64,000 nt of DNA from an uncultured Pseudodesulfovibrio sp. (GCF_963662885.1 NZ_OY760059.1:1302001-1366000); one strand, 5' to 3'; shown: positions 28,467 through 38,253, counted from the stretch's first letter. The notes: generated from the letters alone by a model not told the origin. Translations and numbers: made by a program.

Positions 28467-29570
28467 ATGGTCCGGGTAATACTTGTGGCGGGAGCCCGCC
28501 CCAATTTTATGAAGATCGCCCCCCTCATGCGCGCTGCCAAGGCGGCGGGTATCGACTACAGACTGGTGCACACGGGGCAGCATTATGACTACGAAATGTC
28601 TCAGACCTTTTTTGATGATCTGGGTATGGGAAAGCCGGACTATTTCCTCAATGCCGGTTCAGGGTCCCACGCGGAACAGACTGCGTCCATAATGCTTGCT
28701 TTCGAAAAGGTATGCCTTGAGTGGAAACCGGACTGGGTTCTGGTTGTAGGGGATGTCAATTCCACGCTCGCATGCGCCATCGTATCCAAGAAGCTGCATA
28801 TCAACGTCGCCCATGTGGAGGCGGGGCTCCGGAGTTTTGACCGGACCATGCCTGAAGAGATCAACAGGTTGGTCACGGACTCCATCTCCGACCTCTGCTT
28901 CGTGACCGAAATGAGCGGAGAGGAAAATCTGCTGAAGGAAAACCATCCGAAGTCGCGGGTGCACTTCGTCGGGCATGTCATGATCGACAATCTACTGTAT
29001 CAGAAGGATGTTCTGGAGCAGTTCGATGTGTCGTCGTTCGCGCATGGCGGGGACAAGCCCGAGGCCGGGCCCTACGCCTTCATGACCCTGCACCGCCCGT
29101 CGAATGTGGACTCCGTCGAGACTCTGGGCAGCATTGTTGAGGCGATCGGGACTGTCGCAAAGGAAATGCCCGTCATATTTCCCGTACATCCGAGAACTCG
29201 CAAGAAGATCGACGAATTCGGCATGGCTTTGCCCAAGAACATAGTCCAATTGCCACCCCTTGGCTTCCGTGAGTCGCTCTGGTTCTGGAAGGATGCGCAA
29301 GTTGTCTTCACCGACAGCGGCGGCCTGCAGGAAGAGACTACCGCCTTGAGAGTTCCCTGTGTGACCATTCGGGAGAATACTGAACGCCCGGTGACGGTTG
29401 AGGTGGGGAGTAATGTTTTGAGCGGAATCTCAACCAAAGCCATCAGGGCCGCCTACAACCAGGCTCTGGAAAAAGGAAAGACCAGCCGGATTCCGGAAAA
29501 ATGGGATGGAAAGGCTTCGGAACGCATTTGGAGCATCCTTCAGGACGTCCAGGGCGGGGAGACGCGGTAG
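28467..29570 (+). CDS. wecB: UDP-N-acetylglucosamine 2-epimerase (non-hydrolysing)
   Basis: Converts UDP-GlcNAc to UDP-ManNAc. 367 aa, normal length. Family motifs: ILVAGARPNFMKIAPLMRAA, HTGQHYDYEMS, HVEAGLRSFDRTMPEEINR, FPVHPRTRKKI and TDSGGLQEETTALRVPC. ATG 28467 follows a purine-rich AGAGAGAGTAAG. With manC this indicates that the polymer contains mannose and HexNAc-type sugars. About 175 bp upstream are non-coding. Confidence 0.92.
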   Translation: MVRVILVAGARPNFMKIAPLMRAAKAAGIDYRLVHTGQHYDYEMSQTFFDDLGMGKPDYFLNAGSGSHAEQTASIMLAFEKVCLEWKPDWVLVVGDVNSTLACAIVSKKLHINVAHVEAGLRSFDRTMPEEINRLVTDSISDLCFVTEMSGEENLLKENHPKSRVHFVGHVMIDNLLYQKDVLEQFDVSSFAHGGDKPEAGPYAFMTLHRPSNVDSVETLGSIVEAIGTVAKEMPVIFPVHPRTRKKIDEFGMALPKNIVQLPPLGFRESLWFWKDAQVVFTDSGGLQEETTALRVPCVTIRENTERPVTVEVGSNVLSGISTKAIRAAYNQALEKGKTSRIPEKWDGKASERIWSILQDVQGGETR

Positions 29571-29601
29571 TTCTCCCCGCAGGATTTTCTTGGGTACTCG
29601 A

Positions 29602-30621
29602 TTAGTACCCCAGTGAAAGGTCTATGGTCCCGAGGAGTTCGTCTCCTGCCGAGAATCTGAGCAGGTTGTTCACCATTCGCTGGAAGAGGTCTTCCTTGTC
29701 TCCGGCCAGGGAGTAGGCGGAGTGGTTGGTAAACAACACGTTGGGCTCGCCATGGCAGGGATGGTTCTTGCCTTGGGGGTCGATGTCGAGTGCCGCGCCG
29801 GATATCGAACCGTTCTGTATGGCCTGCTTCATGGCCTCACCATCCACGATGGCGTCTCTGCCGATATTCACCAGATATGGCTTGCGGGTCATGGCGGCGA
29901 AGGTCTCTTTATCGACCAGTTTGTTCGTTTCCGGCGTGAACGGGAGTGTGATGACGATGGCATCCGCCTTGGCCACGGCCTCGGAAAGGGCCTCTGTTGG
30001 ATATGCCGTGTCAAATCCTTCCGGCTTCCGTCCTGATCGGTTGACGCCGGACACGCGCATGCCGTTGGCACCCGCCAGACGACAGAGGGCCTGGCCGATG
30101 GACCCCGTACCCAAGATGCACAAACGGGCGCCTTCGATCGCATCTGACCGGACCTCGCGCTGAACCGACTTGCCGTGGTGCTCCAGAAAGTGTTTGGCAC
30201 CCAGGTAGATCAGCCCCATGGCGTATTCGGATACGGCCTTATGGCGGAGGCCTTTGCTCGATGTCAGGAGCTGCCCCCGATCCCCGATATCGCCCAAGGG
30301 GAGGTGGTCAATCCCCGAGCTCATGGAATGGAGCCAGCGTATGTTCCTGGCTCGGGCATGCAAAAGGTCCAGGTGGGCTTGTCCGGCCCCCCAATCCAGC
30401 ACGACTCCCTGGATGTCGGCAGAAGAATACCCCGAATCGGGGCCGTGGATGACCAGGTTCGGCTTAGTTGAGCTGATGAGGCCAAATTTCCGTGCGGCCC
30501 GGAGCGCCAGCCCCGGCTGAACCGTTTGAAAATCGTAGTAAAGTATGTTCTCTAGTATGTGCTTCAGGCGAATCTCGGTGGAGATTCTCTGGGCGTATCG
30601 GGAAGGCACGAGTATTTTCAT
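29602..30621 (-). CDS. D-isomer-specific 2-hydroxyacid dehydrogenase
   Basis: 339 aa NAD-dependent dehydrogenase. Nucleotide-binding motif CILGTGSIGQALCRLAG; catalytic Arg in VNIGRDAIVDGEA; His in FTNHSAYSL; conserved Asp in ALDIDP. It runs opposite to the surrounding genes and is divergent, 26 bp away, from the acyltransferase at 30648. Substrate unknown; with the acyl-activating and acyl-transfer genes it may make a hydroxyacid used to decorate the polysaccharide, but this is inference. Confidence 0.85.
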   Translation of the reverse strand: MKILVPSRYAQRISTEIRLKHILENILYYDFQTVQPGLALRAARKFGLISSTKPNLVIHGPDSGYSSADIQGVVLDWGAGQAHLDLLHARARNIRWLHSMSSGIDHLPLGDIGDRGQLLTSSKGLRHKAVSEYAMGLIYLGAKHFLEHHGKSVQREVRSDAIEGARLCILGTGSIGQALCRLAGANGMRVSGVNRSGRKPEGFDTAYPTEALSEAVAKADAIVITLPFTPETNKLVDKETFAAMTRKPYLVNIGRDAIVDGEAMKQAIQNGSISGAALDIDPQGKNHPCHGEPNVLFTNHSAYSLAGDKEDLFQRMVNNLLRFSAGDELLGTIDLSLGY

Positions 30622-30647
30622 GTGTACTCCATCAATGCAGGGAAATG

Positions 30648-31697
30648 ATGAACAAGGTTCAGGCCAAACAACACGACGTTTCCTTGGATATGGTAAGAAT
30701 CTTCGGCGTTGCGCTGGTCATTGCCGGTCATTCCCATTTTCCCTGGCCTCTTGAGAAGGCCATCTATTCCTTTCACATGCCTCTGTTCTTTTTTCTCAGC
30801 GGCATGTTGTTCAGGAACTCACCACCGGTCACTCTTGCCCGGAAAAAGTTCAAGACACTTATTATCCCCTACGTCATGGCAAGTCTGCTGACGGCGTGTC
30901 TGTACGGGGTCGCCTCGGGGGCGGTCTTAACCCCGGACTTCTATCTTTCCATACCACCCGGCATCTTCAGGGCGCAATCGCCGGACGGCCTGTTTTGGAA
31001 TTCCCCACTGTGGTTCCTGCCGGCTCTGTTCTGGTGTTTCATGGCTATGGCCCTTCTGTCTCGTTTTGTCGGAGATCGGCTTGGACCATTGTTGGCCGTT
31101 CCTGCGGGCATACTCCTTGTGGGATGGGCCGCAACGCACAGGGAATACCTGCCATTGGGGCTGGATACCGCCTCTGAAGGCCTCATTTTTGTCTCTCTGG
31201 GGTTCTTGTTCACGCAGGTGTTGGCGAAAATTCGTCTGAATTCGATACGCCTTGGGCTATTGGCGGCAGCCTCCTTCTTCGTGTGGCTGATCTTGTTTGC
31301 GATTCATCCCGATTACTTCGTCGTCGCTCACCTGAAGGTTTTCCCCTTGTGGCTGTGGCTGGCGCTCAGCCTCAGCGGAACGGTGGCTGTGGTGGCGTTC
31401 TTCACCTTCGCATGCGATGTGCTGCCGGAACGGGTTGTCTCGTCTTCACGGCAAAGCCTGGTCAAAGTCGCAGCCTACACCTTCCCGCTGTATATGTTCC
31501 ACAAGCCTATCATCACTTTGCTTGCCGAGTGGCTGGGGAGGGCTGGCTACGATCCTCAGTCCTCCTACCCGTTTCTTTTCCTCTGCGGCACCGCGATCAC
31601 ATTGGCGGGTGTCCTGTTGTTTGAATTCTGCACGCCCCGTTTCTACGCTCTTGTCGTGGGAGGTCGGTCGACCGGGATCAGGCGTAGCTCGCGATGA
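30648..31697 (+). CDS. Membrane acyltransferase family 3 (OafA/Exo-type)
   Basis: 349 aa polytopic protein with about ten membrane helices. It starts NKVQAKQHDVSLDMVRIFGV followed by VIAGHSHFPWPLEKAIYSFH, containing the conserved His of acyltransferase 3, then PLFFFLSGMLFR. Expected to acylate the polysaccharide or its lipid-linked precursor. ATG 30648 is preferred (AGGGAA just upstream); ATG 30645 is an alternative. The 3' end overlaps the convergent gene by 20 nt. Confidence 0.85.
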   Translation: MNKVQAKQHDVSLDMVRIFGVALVIAGHSHFPWPLEKAIYSFHMPLFFFLSGMLFRNSPPVTLARKKFKTLIIPYVMASLLTACLYGVASGAVLTPDFYLSIPPGIFRAQSPDGLFWNSPLWFLPALFWCFMAMALLSRFVGDRLGPLLAVPAGILLVGWAATHREYLPLGLDTASEGLIFVSLGFLFTQVLAKIRLNSIRLGLLAAASFFVWLILFAIHPDYFVVAHLKVFPLWLWLALSLSGTVAVVAFFTFACDVLPERVVSSSRQSLVKVAAYTFPLYMFHKPIITLLAEWLGRAGYDPQSSYPFLFLCGTAITLAGVLLFEFCTPRFYALVVGGRSTGIRRSSR

Positions 31698-32871
31698 TCT
31701 GTTGCAGCTTATGCAGATGGTTGATGAACGCTTCCTGCTGATGTTTTCCGGTCAATTTTGAAGGGATGGCCTTTCGCAACACTTCCTTGCGCATCATCTT
31801 GTCCATGATGGAGTCGTTTGTGGCTGTGTCTTCAAACTCTTTTCGAGCTATGTTCGTGGCCATTTCCACCGGGGAGATGCCCAGTTCTGCCGCCTTTCCT
31901 ATCAGCGAGAAAAGAACATCCCGGTAAAGCTCGGCACAAATCCGTTCTATGGAATCTATCTTCAGTCCCGTGTCGTAAAGTGAGGACGCGAATACGCCGC
32001 CGTTGTTAACGATGAAGCCGGGCAGACACGTAATGCCTCTCTTCTCGAGCGATTCGACGACGCCGTCCTGATAAGGGGCGTTGGCGATGGGGATCACTGA
32101 GGCTGCCTTCAGTCCGGCAGCCAAATCAAGGGACAGGCTGCCGACTCTGGCCGAAGGAATGAAAACGTCGGCCTCAACGTCGAAAATGGAGTCCCTGTTC
32201 AAGCCTCCCCCCGGCAGATGGCTCACAAGGTCGTCGCCATGGGATTTTTTTGCGTCGAGGAGAGCCGTCCGGGAATAGCCGTCTTTGTTGACCGCCGCGC
32301 CTGCGATGGTGGATATCCCAACAACGCGGAATTCCGTTTCATCCAGTCTGTCGATGAGGTGGGTCGCGACGCTGCCGAATCCCTCAATAGCAATGGTTGT
32401 CGGGGAATCCGATTTGTTGTGTGCGCGGTATGCATGAAGGGCTGCCGCAGCGGACAGCGCAGTGAAAAGCGAGGTGTCGGTCGGAGTGCCTATGGAAATT
32501 CCCGCACCGGCATATATGGCCTTCAACTCTTCCGGACCGCAGTTCATGTCCATCCCTGGGTAGTAGATGCCCGTCTGAAGAATGGGTGCCGCGGATTGGC
32601 CGAAGAGTCTGAGCTTTTGGAGCTTCTCTTCCTTGCTCAGTGTCCCCGGCAGCTTGATTCCGGTCTTGGCGCCTCCCCGGGGGAGTCCGGAAAAGGCGTA
32701 TTTCAGTGACATCTCCTGCGCGAGCTTGGTCACTTCCGCAGTATTGATTGCATCGGCAATCCGGACGCCTCCGGAACTGGTGTTGTTGCATATGGAGTTG
32801 ATAACGATCTCGGCGTAACACCCTTCGCCGAGGTCGGTGGATATGGTCAGATTGAGAAAATTCCTTTTCAT
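31678..32871 (-). CDS. Glu/Leu/Phe/Val dehydrogenase-family protein
   Basis: 397 aa amino-acid dehydrogenase homologue. Substrate-binding region SGLPRGGAKTGIKLPGT, then YYPGMDMNCGPEE, NAD-binding IEGFGSVATHLIDRL and FIVNNGGVFAS. ATG 32871 is used, with GGGGTG upstream; the longer open frame to 33198 has no start support. Usual substrates are branched-chain or acidic amino acids or their 2-oxo acids; which one applies here is unknown. It is unusual inside a polysaccharide locus and may feed an amino-acid or oxo-acid substituent. Confidence 0.8.
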   Translation of the reverse strand: MKRNFLNLTISTDLGEGCYAEIVINSICNNTSSGGVRIADAINTAEVTKLAQEMSLKYAFSGLPRGGAKTGIKLPGTLSKEEKLQKLRLFGQSAAPILQTGIYYPGMDMNCGPEELKAIYAGAGISIGTPTDTSLFTALSAAAALHAYRAHNKSDSPTTIAIEGFGSVATHLIDRLDETEFRVVGISTIAGAAVNKDGYSRTALLDAKKSHGDDLVSHLPGGGLNRDSIFDVEADVFIPSARVGSLSLDLAAGLKAASVIPIANAPYQDGVVESLEKRGITCLPGFIVNNGGVFASSLYDTGLKIDSIERICAELYRDVLFSLIGKAAELGISPVEMATNIARKEFEDTATNDSIMDKMMRKEVLRKAIPSKLTGKHQQEAFINHLHKLQQIIASYA

Positions 32872-33561
32872 TATTTTCACCCCGGATAAGTTGGGCACGC
32901 AAGGTCCCGTTCCATTTCGGGTAGGGGGCTGCGGCAATAGCGCCTGGAGTCGGACTCGTTGAACAGGCCGGACGTGGCGCGAATAGGCTATCTGATTTCC
33001 TCTGTCAAAGTAACTATATAAACTTAGTTCGGCAAGCAAGGTTATTGGCTGTTTGATTGCGGCATACATAGTTTTTTGGGCCTTTTTTAAACCCGATGCC
33101 TTTGTTGAGCAGCTATTGAAATTGGGCGGTGCATGATCATGGGCCCTGTTCATATTGATTGAATACAATAGCTCGATATTGTGAGATGTTGTGCACACGG
33201 CTGACGCATGCTTCGCGCGGAATTCCGCTAGAGTGTCGGGCCATACGCCTCATGGACTTGCCAAGATATCCTGTGGTTCATGGACTTCTCAACGCGGGAG
33301 GGTTTTGAATCACCAGAGAATCTATCTTGGAATCCCGAGCGTCACGACCTGCAAAAATGTCTGTATATACGATTTTTTACAAATAAGATCGGATGGTTAA
33401 CGGCACATCAGCAGAGTGTCAGTTTGTTTGACTTCGCGTAGGTGTCGAGCTATAAAATCAAATGTTTTACAAAAAAAACAGATGGTTGATAGTTCTCAAG
33501 CGACAGATCACTGTAAAGCGCGTCCTATCGGCTTGTTGCACGACCGGACTTGGGGGCTGAT
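32872..33561. other. 690-bp AT-rich non-coding region
   Basis: No credible gene on either strand. It separates the dehydrogenase (minus) from the GT2-Wzx-GT2 block (plus), so it should contain divergent promoters. Two similar AT-rich motifs, TTTTTTAC-AAATAAGATCGGATGGTT (from 33373) and GTTTTAC-AAAAAAAACAGATGGTT (from 33464), lie about 90 bp apart just upstream of the glycosyltransferase. Confidence 0.55.
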
Positions 33562-34542
33562 ATGAGCAGCGCAGTAGAAAAAAATGCCATGGTGAGCGTA
33601 ATTATTCCAACATATAATCGGGCGAAGCTGGTTGGACAGGCCATTGAGAGTGTCTTGAGGCAGACCTTTGATGATTATGAGATCATTGTCATAGACGATG
33701 GGTCTGCTGACGATACCAGAGATGTGGTGACGAAAAAGTACCCGCAAGTCGAGTATATCTATCAGGATAACGCTGGCGTGGCCGCTGCGCGAAATAGGGG
33801 TTTGAGGGTTGCAAAAGGAGAGTTGGTCGCCTTTCTGGACGCTGACGATGTCTGGTATGATGACAAGCTCGAAAAGCAGGTTCAAATAATGCGGGGCGAC
33901 AAAAGCGTCCCGCTTTGCTTCTCGGATTGGCGCGTGATCAAAAACGGTGTCGTCGCCCATGACTCGGGCATGTTGGCCGGTGGGCTTAACCTGGACACGG
34001 AGTTCGACTACTCCAATCTGATCACCGGCTTTTGCATACTGCCGTCGACCGTGATGGTACGAAGAGATTTGGTTCTCAAATACGGCCTTTTTAATGAGCA
34101 ATTGGCTTTGTGTGAGGATTGGGATCTCTTCACCAGGATTTCGACGGAGGGGAAGATCGTCTTTATCAATAAACCGATGATCGATCGATTCTTGGGGCAA
34201 GACAACCTCATCGGCAGGACGGAAGTATGGATGCGCGCTTCCGTTGAAATAATTGCAAAACACATGGGTATGATCGCGGACGGGCGGCTCAACGTTCCCA
34301 ATCGCGCGACGGCGTTGGAGCGGCTGGGCAAGCGTTTGTTGCGAGACGGAGAGAGGCTGGCCTACATTCTCTACACGTCGGGAAAAGCGAACGAGGCTCG
34401 AAGTGTCCTGCTGCGATGCGTTTTCATTGGAAAGTCAATCAATAATGATATTGCTCGGTTGCTGATAAAGACATGCATCCCGCATAAGCTCGGGCGAAAA
34501 ATTAAACATGTAGTTTTGGGTAACCGACTCAACAATGATTAA
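33562..34542 (+). CDS. Glycosyltransferase family 2
   Basis: 326 aa GT-A enzyme. Motifs: MVSVIIPTYNRAKLVGQAIE, IIVIDDGSADDT, AAARNRGLRVAKGELVAFLD and DADDVWYDDKL. ATG 33562 follows GGGGG at good spacing; a TTG twelve bases upstream is less likely. It is part of an AT-richer block that ends at 37151, suggesting separate acquisition. It overlaps the flippase gene by 8 nt. Confidence 0.88.
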   Translation: MSSAVEKNAMVSVIIPTYNRAKLVGQAIESVLRQTFDDYEIIVIDDGSADDTRDVVTKKYPQVEYIYQDNAGVAAARNRGLRVAKGELVAFLDADDVWYDDKLEKQVQIMRGDKSVPLCFSDWRVIKNGVVAHDSGMLAGGLNLDTEFDYSNLITGFCILPSTVMVRRDLVLKYGLFNEQLALCEDWDLFTRISTEGKIVFINKPMIDRFLGQDNLIGRTEVWMRASVEIIAKHMGMIADGRLNVPNRATALERLGKRLLRDGERLAYILYTSGKANEARSVLLRCVFIGKSINNDIARLLIKTCIPHKLGRKIKHVVLGNRLNND

Positions 34543-36055
34543 CGTACATAAATTGCTGGCCAGAAATACGTTGGCCACATTTGTAAAACATTTCGTTAAC
34601 TTGGGCATTCTGTTCTATTTGACGCCGTTTACCATCTCCGCAATTGGCAATCTTCAATACGGCCTCTGGGCCGTTGTCCTGACCGTGGCCGGGTATTCCG
34701 GCTTGTTGGATATGGGGATCACCACAGCCACGACAAAGCTAGCCGCTGAGTACAGATCAAGAGATAAATCTGACAAGTTGAACGAGTTGATATCGTCCTC
34801 GATATCCCTGTTCACTTTCTTTGGCTTTATTTGCCTGGTTTTGATCATGATTTTCATGCCTGGGTATATCGCATCGATCAATCATGAGGCCCTGGGGACG
34901 GAATCGCCGGTAGTCATATCCGCCCTGATAGGGATTGATATCTTTTTCGTTTTCATCGCCAATATATTCACCGGTATCATATTGAGCTTCCACCAGTTCC
35001 ATATCAAATCCCTGATCGATATCATTGTGGGATTACTGCGCTTGTTCGCTACGATTGTTGTTTTGAACGCAGGGTATGGATTGCTCGGTTTGGCGTTCAT
35101 AAAATTGTCAACAAGCGTTATTTCATCTTCCGCATTGTACTTTGTGTTCAAGAAACAGATGCCCAGCTATAAAATCAAAATAAAGAGGCCCGCACCTGGC
35201 GAAGTACGGAGCCTGGTGAGCTTGGGCGGGAAGCTGTTTTATATGACGTTGGCGGTAAGACTGAGCAACATGACGTCGCCGATCATAGTCGCTTCGACCA
35301 TCGGTTCCGTATGGAATGCCTACTATGCAATCGTCGAGCGACTGGCCACCTATGGAAATGAAATCGTCTATGCCGTGACAGCCGCTTTTATGCCGGTTTT
35401 CAGCGAATTGTTCGCTCAGGATGAGGATGAAATGGTAGGCAGGTTATACTTGCAGTATACGCGGTACGTCATCTCGTTGAGCATGCCCATGTTCATCGGC
35501 GTAGTCGTGTTGGGACCGGAATTCATCGGCGTATGGATCAACCACGATTACATGGTGAAGGGTGGGACCGCCCTGCGCTTTCTGGCCAGCTCTTTCGCCA
35601 TTATCGGACTGCAACCGCTCCTGGGACGCCTTGTCATCGGTAGCGGACGGGTTGGTTTTTACACGACGACTGTCAGCGTTGGTATCGTGCTTAATATCCT
35701 GATATCGATCCCGATCTGTTATTATCTCGGCATCACGGGGTTGGCTGCGCTGAGTACACTCTTTTCGACGTTTTTCTTTGTGGTATTCACCATACACTTG
35801 AGCAAGGCCTATAATATATCTATTAAAAATCAAATAGTGGATTGCTATCTGAGGATGGTGCCGCCCATTGCCGCTTTTCTCATCGCCTATAAATTGATGG
35901 GCAATATGCCCATGGCTGACTCGTATTTTGCGGTCTTCACAAAAGCCGTTATTCTTGTCGCCGTATACGTCCCCGTTGCATTTGTGAGTGTGTTGAATTC
36001 AAAAGAGCGGGCCAAGATCTTTCAGGTTATCTCATTACGTGTTCTGAAGTCCTGA
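34535..36055 (+). CDS. Wzx-type polysaccharide flippase (MOP superfamily)
   Basis: 506 aa polytopic membrane protein with about 12-14 helices, moving lipid-linked repeat units across the inner membrane. N terminus: VNLGILFYLTPFTISAIGN, then LWAVVLTVAGYSGLLDMGI, the usual polysaccharide transporter pattern. It starts within the preceding glycosyltransferase gene, so the two are coupled. With the Wzy-like protein it indicates a Wzx/Wzy-type pathway. Confidence 0.87.
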   Translation: MINVHKLLARNTLATFVKHFVNLGILFYLTPFTISAIGNLQYGLWAVVLTVAGYSGLLDMGITTATTKLAAEYRSRDKSDKLNELISSSISLFTFFGFICLVLIMIFMPGYIASINHEALGTESPVVISALIGIDIFFVFIANIFTGIILSFHQFHIKSLIDIIVGLLRLFATIVVLNAGYGLLGLAFIKLSTSVISSSALYFVFKKQMPSYKIKIKRPAPGEVRSLVSLGGKLFYMTLAVRLSNMTSPIIVASTIGSVWNAYYAIVERLATYGNEIVYAVTAAFMPVFSELFAQDEDEMVGRLYLQYTRYVISLSMPMFIGVVVLGPEFIGVWINHDYMVKGGTALRFLASSFAIIGLQPLLGRLVIGSGRVGFYTTTVSVGIVLNILISIPICYYLGITGLAALSTLFSTFFFVVFTIHLSKAYNISIKNQIVDCYLRMVPPIAAFLIAYKLMGNMPMADSYFAVFTKAVILVAVYVPVAFVSVLNSKERAKIFQVISLRVLKS

Positions 36056-36182
36056 TTCGCGGTGGTATGGGGTGTGATGTGTTTGCATCAATAATGTATA
36101 CCGCGCCTTCAAGCGGCTCAAAGAGTTCAGGTGTGCACAGGGGCGACTCTTTACAACCTGCAATGCCAGTTGAGAAATGCTG

Positions 36183-37151
36183 ATGAACAAAGTCTCAATT
36201 ATAATACCAGCATATAATGCAGGGAAATTCGTCGAAAATGCCATAATGAGCATCCTGACTCAGGATGTCGATTTCAGCTTCGAGATTCTCATTATAGACG
36301 ACAATTCCGAGGATGATACCCGACAGGTTGTTTCAAGGCTTCAAGATCAGTATCAGCAGGTCAAACTGCTCACGAATTCAAGAGGGAAAGGGCCATCCGG
36401 CGCCAGAAATACCGGACTGATCGCGTCTACTGGAGAGTATGTCGCCTTTCTGGATGCCGATGATTTATGGCTGCAAGGTCATCTGCGAAAAGGAATGGCC
36501 TTTTTCGAAAAAAATCCTGATGTCGATGTTGTCTTCTTTGATTTTGATATCGTCGATTATCAGTCCAAGGAAGTTCTGGGCAATTGGTTTGATCAATTCG
36601 GGATGATGAAACGTTTTGCCACACGTGAACTTGAGGGCGGGGGGTATCTGATCCTGGATGATATGTTTGTCGCCTTGGTGAAGGCTTCCTTTGTCCACCT
36701 TCAATCCATGATAATGCGGAAAAGTTGTGCTGAAGGTATCCTCTTCAACGAAAGCGTCATGCGTTCAGAAGATCGTGACTTCAACATGCGTCTGGTCCTT
36801 GAAAAGGGGGCCCAATATGCTTTTTGCCCCATCAGGACGGGCGTGTACCATAGGTGCGAGAATAGCCTGACCGCGCACAGTCTGGATGCGGATATCGCTA
36901 TCGTTACGGACAGAATCTGTGTCCTTGAAGGCTATACCAAGAGGTATGGGTTTTCACGTCCCCAAAGAAAAGTGCTGTTCAGTGAACTGCATAAACAGGC
37001 ACTCATGTTGTCTTATCTATACCGACAGCAGAACAAACCGCAAAAATCTTTCCCTTGCCTGTTTAAAAGCCTGAAGTATGGGTTCAGCCATCATGTATGC
37101 ATGGAGTTTGTAAAAATCTGCGGCGAGCCGTTTCGAAAGTATTTCGCATGA
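36183..37151 (+). CDS. Glycosyltransferase family 2
   Basis: 322 aa GT-A enzyme: KVSIIIPAYNAGKFVENAIM, ILIIDDNSEDDT, GPSGARNTGLIASTGEY and FLDADDLWL. ATG 36183 or ATG 36177 could be the start; the weak TGAG upstream favours the former. It is the last gene of the polysaccharide locus. A 127-bp gap upstream contains a weak inverted repeat (AAAGAGT/ACTCTTT at about 36119-36153). Confidence 0.87.
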   Translation: MNKVSIIIPAYNAGKFVENAIMSILTQDVDFSFEILIIDDNSEDDTRQVVSRLQDQYQQVKLLTNSRGKGPSGARNTGLIASTGEYVAFLDADDLWLQGHLRKGMAFFEKNPDVDVVFFDFDIVDYQSKEVLGNWFDQFGMMKRFATRELEGGGYLILDDMFVALVKASFVHLQSMIMRKSCAEGILFNESVMRSEDRDFNMRLVLEKGAQYAFCPIRTGVYHRCENSLTAHSLDADIAIVTDRICVLEGYTKRYGFSRPQRKVLFSELHKQALMLSYLYRQQNKPQKSFPCLFKSLKYGFSHHVCMEFVKICGEPFRKYFA

Positions 37152-37360
37152 ACATGGCCTTGCAGGCACGGCCCCCTCACTGCTTCTCTTCCATGATAAG
37201 CAGGTCCTGATACGTTCATACCTCACTTTTTCTCTTGTAACTCCCTCAGGGTTTGATCGTTTCCAAAGTCCTCTGGAGTGCTCGTTTAAAGGCCGTTGCT
37301 GCCAAGGGACAAAACCTGTCCGTCTAGCAATCATGTCTTTGGATGAAGATGATGCGCCAA

Positions 37361-37388
37361 TAAAAAAGCCACCTGAATCAGGTGGCCT
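37361..37388 (-). terminator. Rho-independent terminator
   Basis: On the minus strand a stem GGCCACCTGA/TCAGGTGGC with a small loop is followed by a run of six T (the AAAAAA at 37362-37367 on the plus strand). It lies 26 bp beyond the stop of the small gene at 37414-37776 and also closes off the polysaccharide locus. Confidence 0.85.
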
Positions 37389-37413
37389 TGTTGTTTGCCG
37401 CAAAGGGCATGAT

Positions 37414-37776
37414 CTATCCTCCAAACCAGCCGGGGGCGATGACTTCGAGGGCCTTCGTGTAGTGTACTCGCAGGTCTTCCAGCTTGCCGCCGATGATTTT
37501 TTCCTGTTCACCCAGGCTGCTGGGGCAGGTGCCCTGCATTTGGTCCGCAATAGCTTGGATTTCCTTGACTGTAGACTTGATCATAATGATCTCGTCGGCG
37601 AGGTTCTCGCTCTTGTCGGAGGCCAGGACATCATAGAGACGGGCCTTCCATGTGTTGAGTTCCATTTCGAGTCCCTTGCAGTAGTGGGCCACAGCCTCCT
37701 GCTTGCCTGCGTCGGTCGGGCAACCATCGATTCCCATACAGCTTGGACAGGGTCCGGGGTAGTCCATATTCGGCAT
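37414..37776 (-). CDS. Small cysteine-containing protein, unrecognised
   Basis: 120 aa. The N terminus MPNMDYPGPCPSCMGIDGCP has a CPSC pair and a further Cys within ten residues, suggesting a metal site; two more cysteines follow (HYCKG, QGTCPSS). The rest is helical and acidic. The start is set by GGAG eight bases upstream; the longer frame to 37947 has no start support. It has its own terminator. Function unknown. Confidence 0.7.
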   Translation of the reverse strand: MPNMDYPGPCPSCMGIDGCPTDAGKQEAVAHYCKGLEMELNTWKARLYDVLASDKSENLADEIIMIKSTVKEIQAIADQMQGTCPSSLGEQEKIIGGKLEDLRVHYTKALEVIAPGWFGG

Positions 37777-38253
37777 AATGGTTCTCCATACTGTTGAAGG
37801 TTGATACTGCATGAAGCGTATCAGATTGAGGGCGGGCCGGGAGTTATAATTTGGCAAAAATGAAGAGTCCGGTGTCAGACCGTTATGGGCGAAGCGCAGA
37901 TTGCCCATGCGGCCTGTACCGGGATGACTATCGAGCTTTTCGCTCAAGAACGGGCTTCATGAAAGGGTTTATGCTGTCAGTGGCAACGTACTGGAACCGT
38001 TTGCCAGAGTTTACGCTGTGACTGTTTTCAGCCCTGTCTTTGTCTTGATTCCTTAAATCCATCCTTATTCAGGGATGTTCGGGATGCCGGATAAACGATG
38101 CAAGGGCGGCAAGTATGTCAATATGAGGCGATCACCCTGTGGACGGTGGCGCTGATAATGAGGCCATGATAGAGAGCGTGTCTGTTCGTTGGGCATAGAC
38201 TCTATCCAGGTGAAGTAATACTCTCGCATGTATCAAAAAACAGGAACAACAGC
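37777..38253. other. 477-bp intergenic region upstream of tex
   Basis: Non-coding between two divergent genes. It should hold the promoters of the small Cys protein (minus) and tex (plus). I see no RNA gene or strong hairpin in it. Confidence 0.5.
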
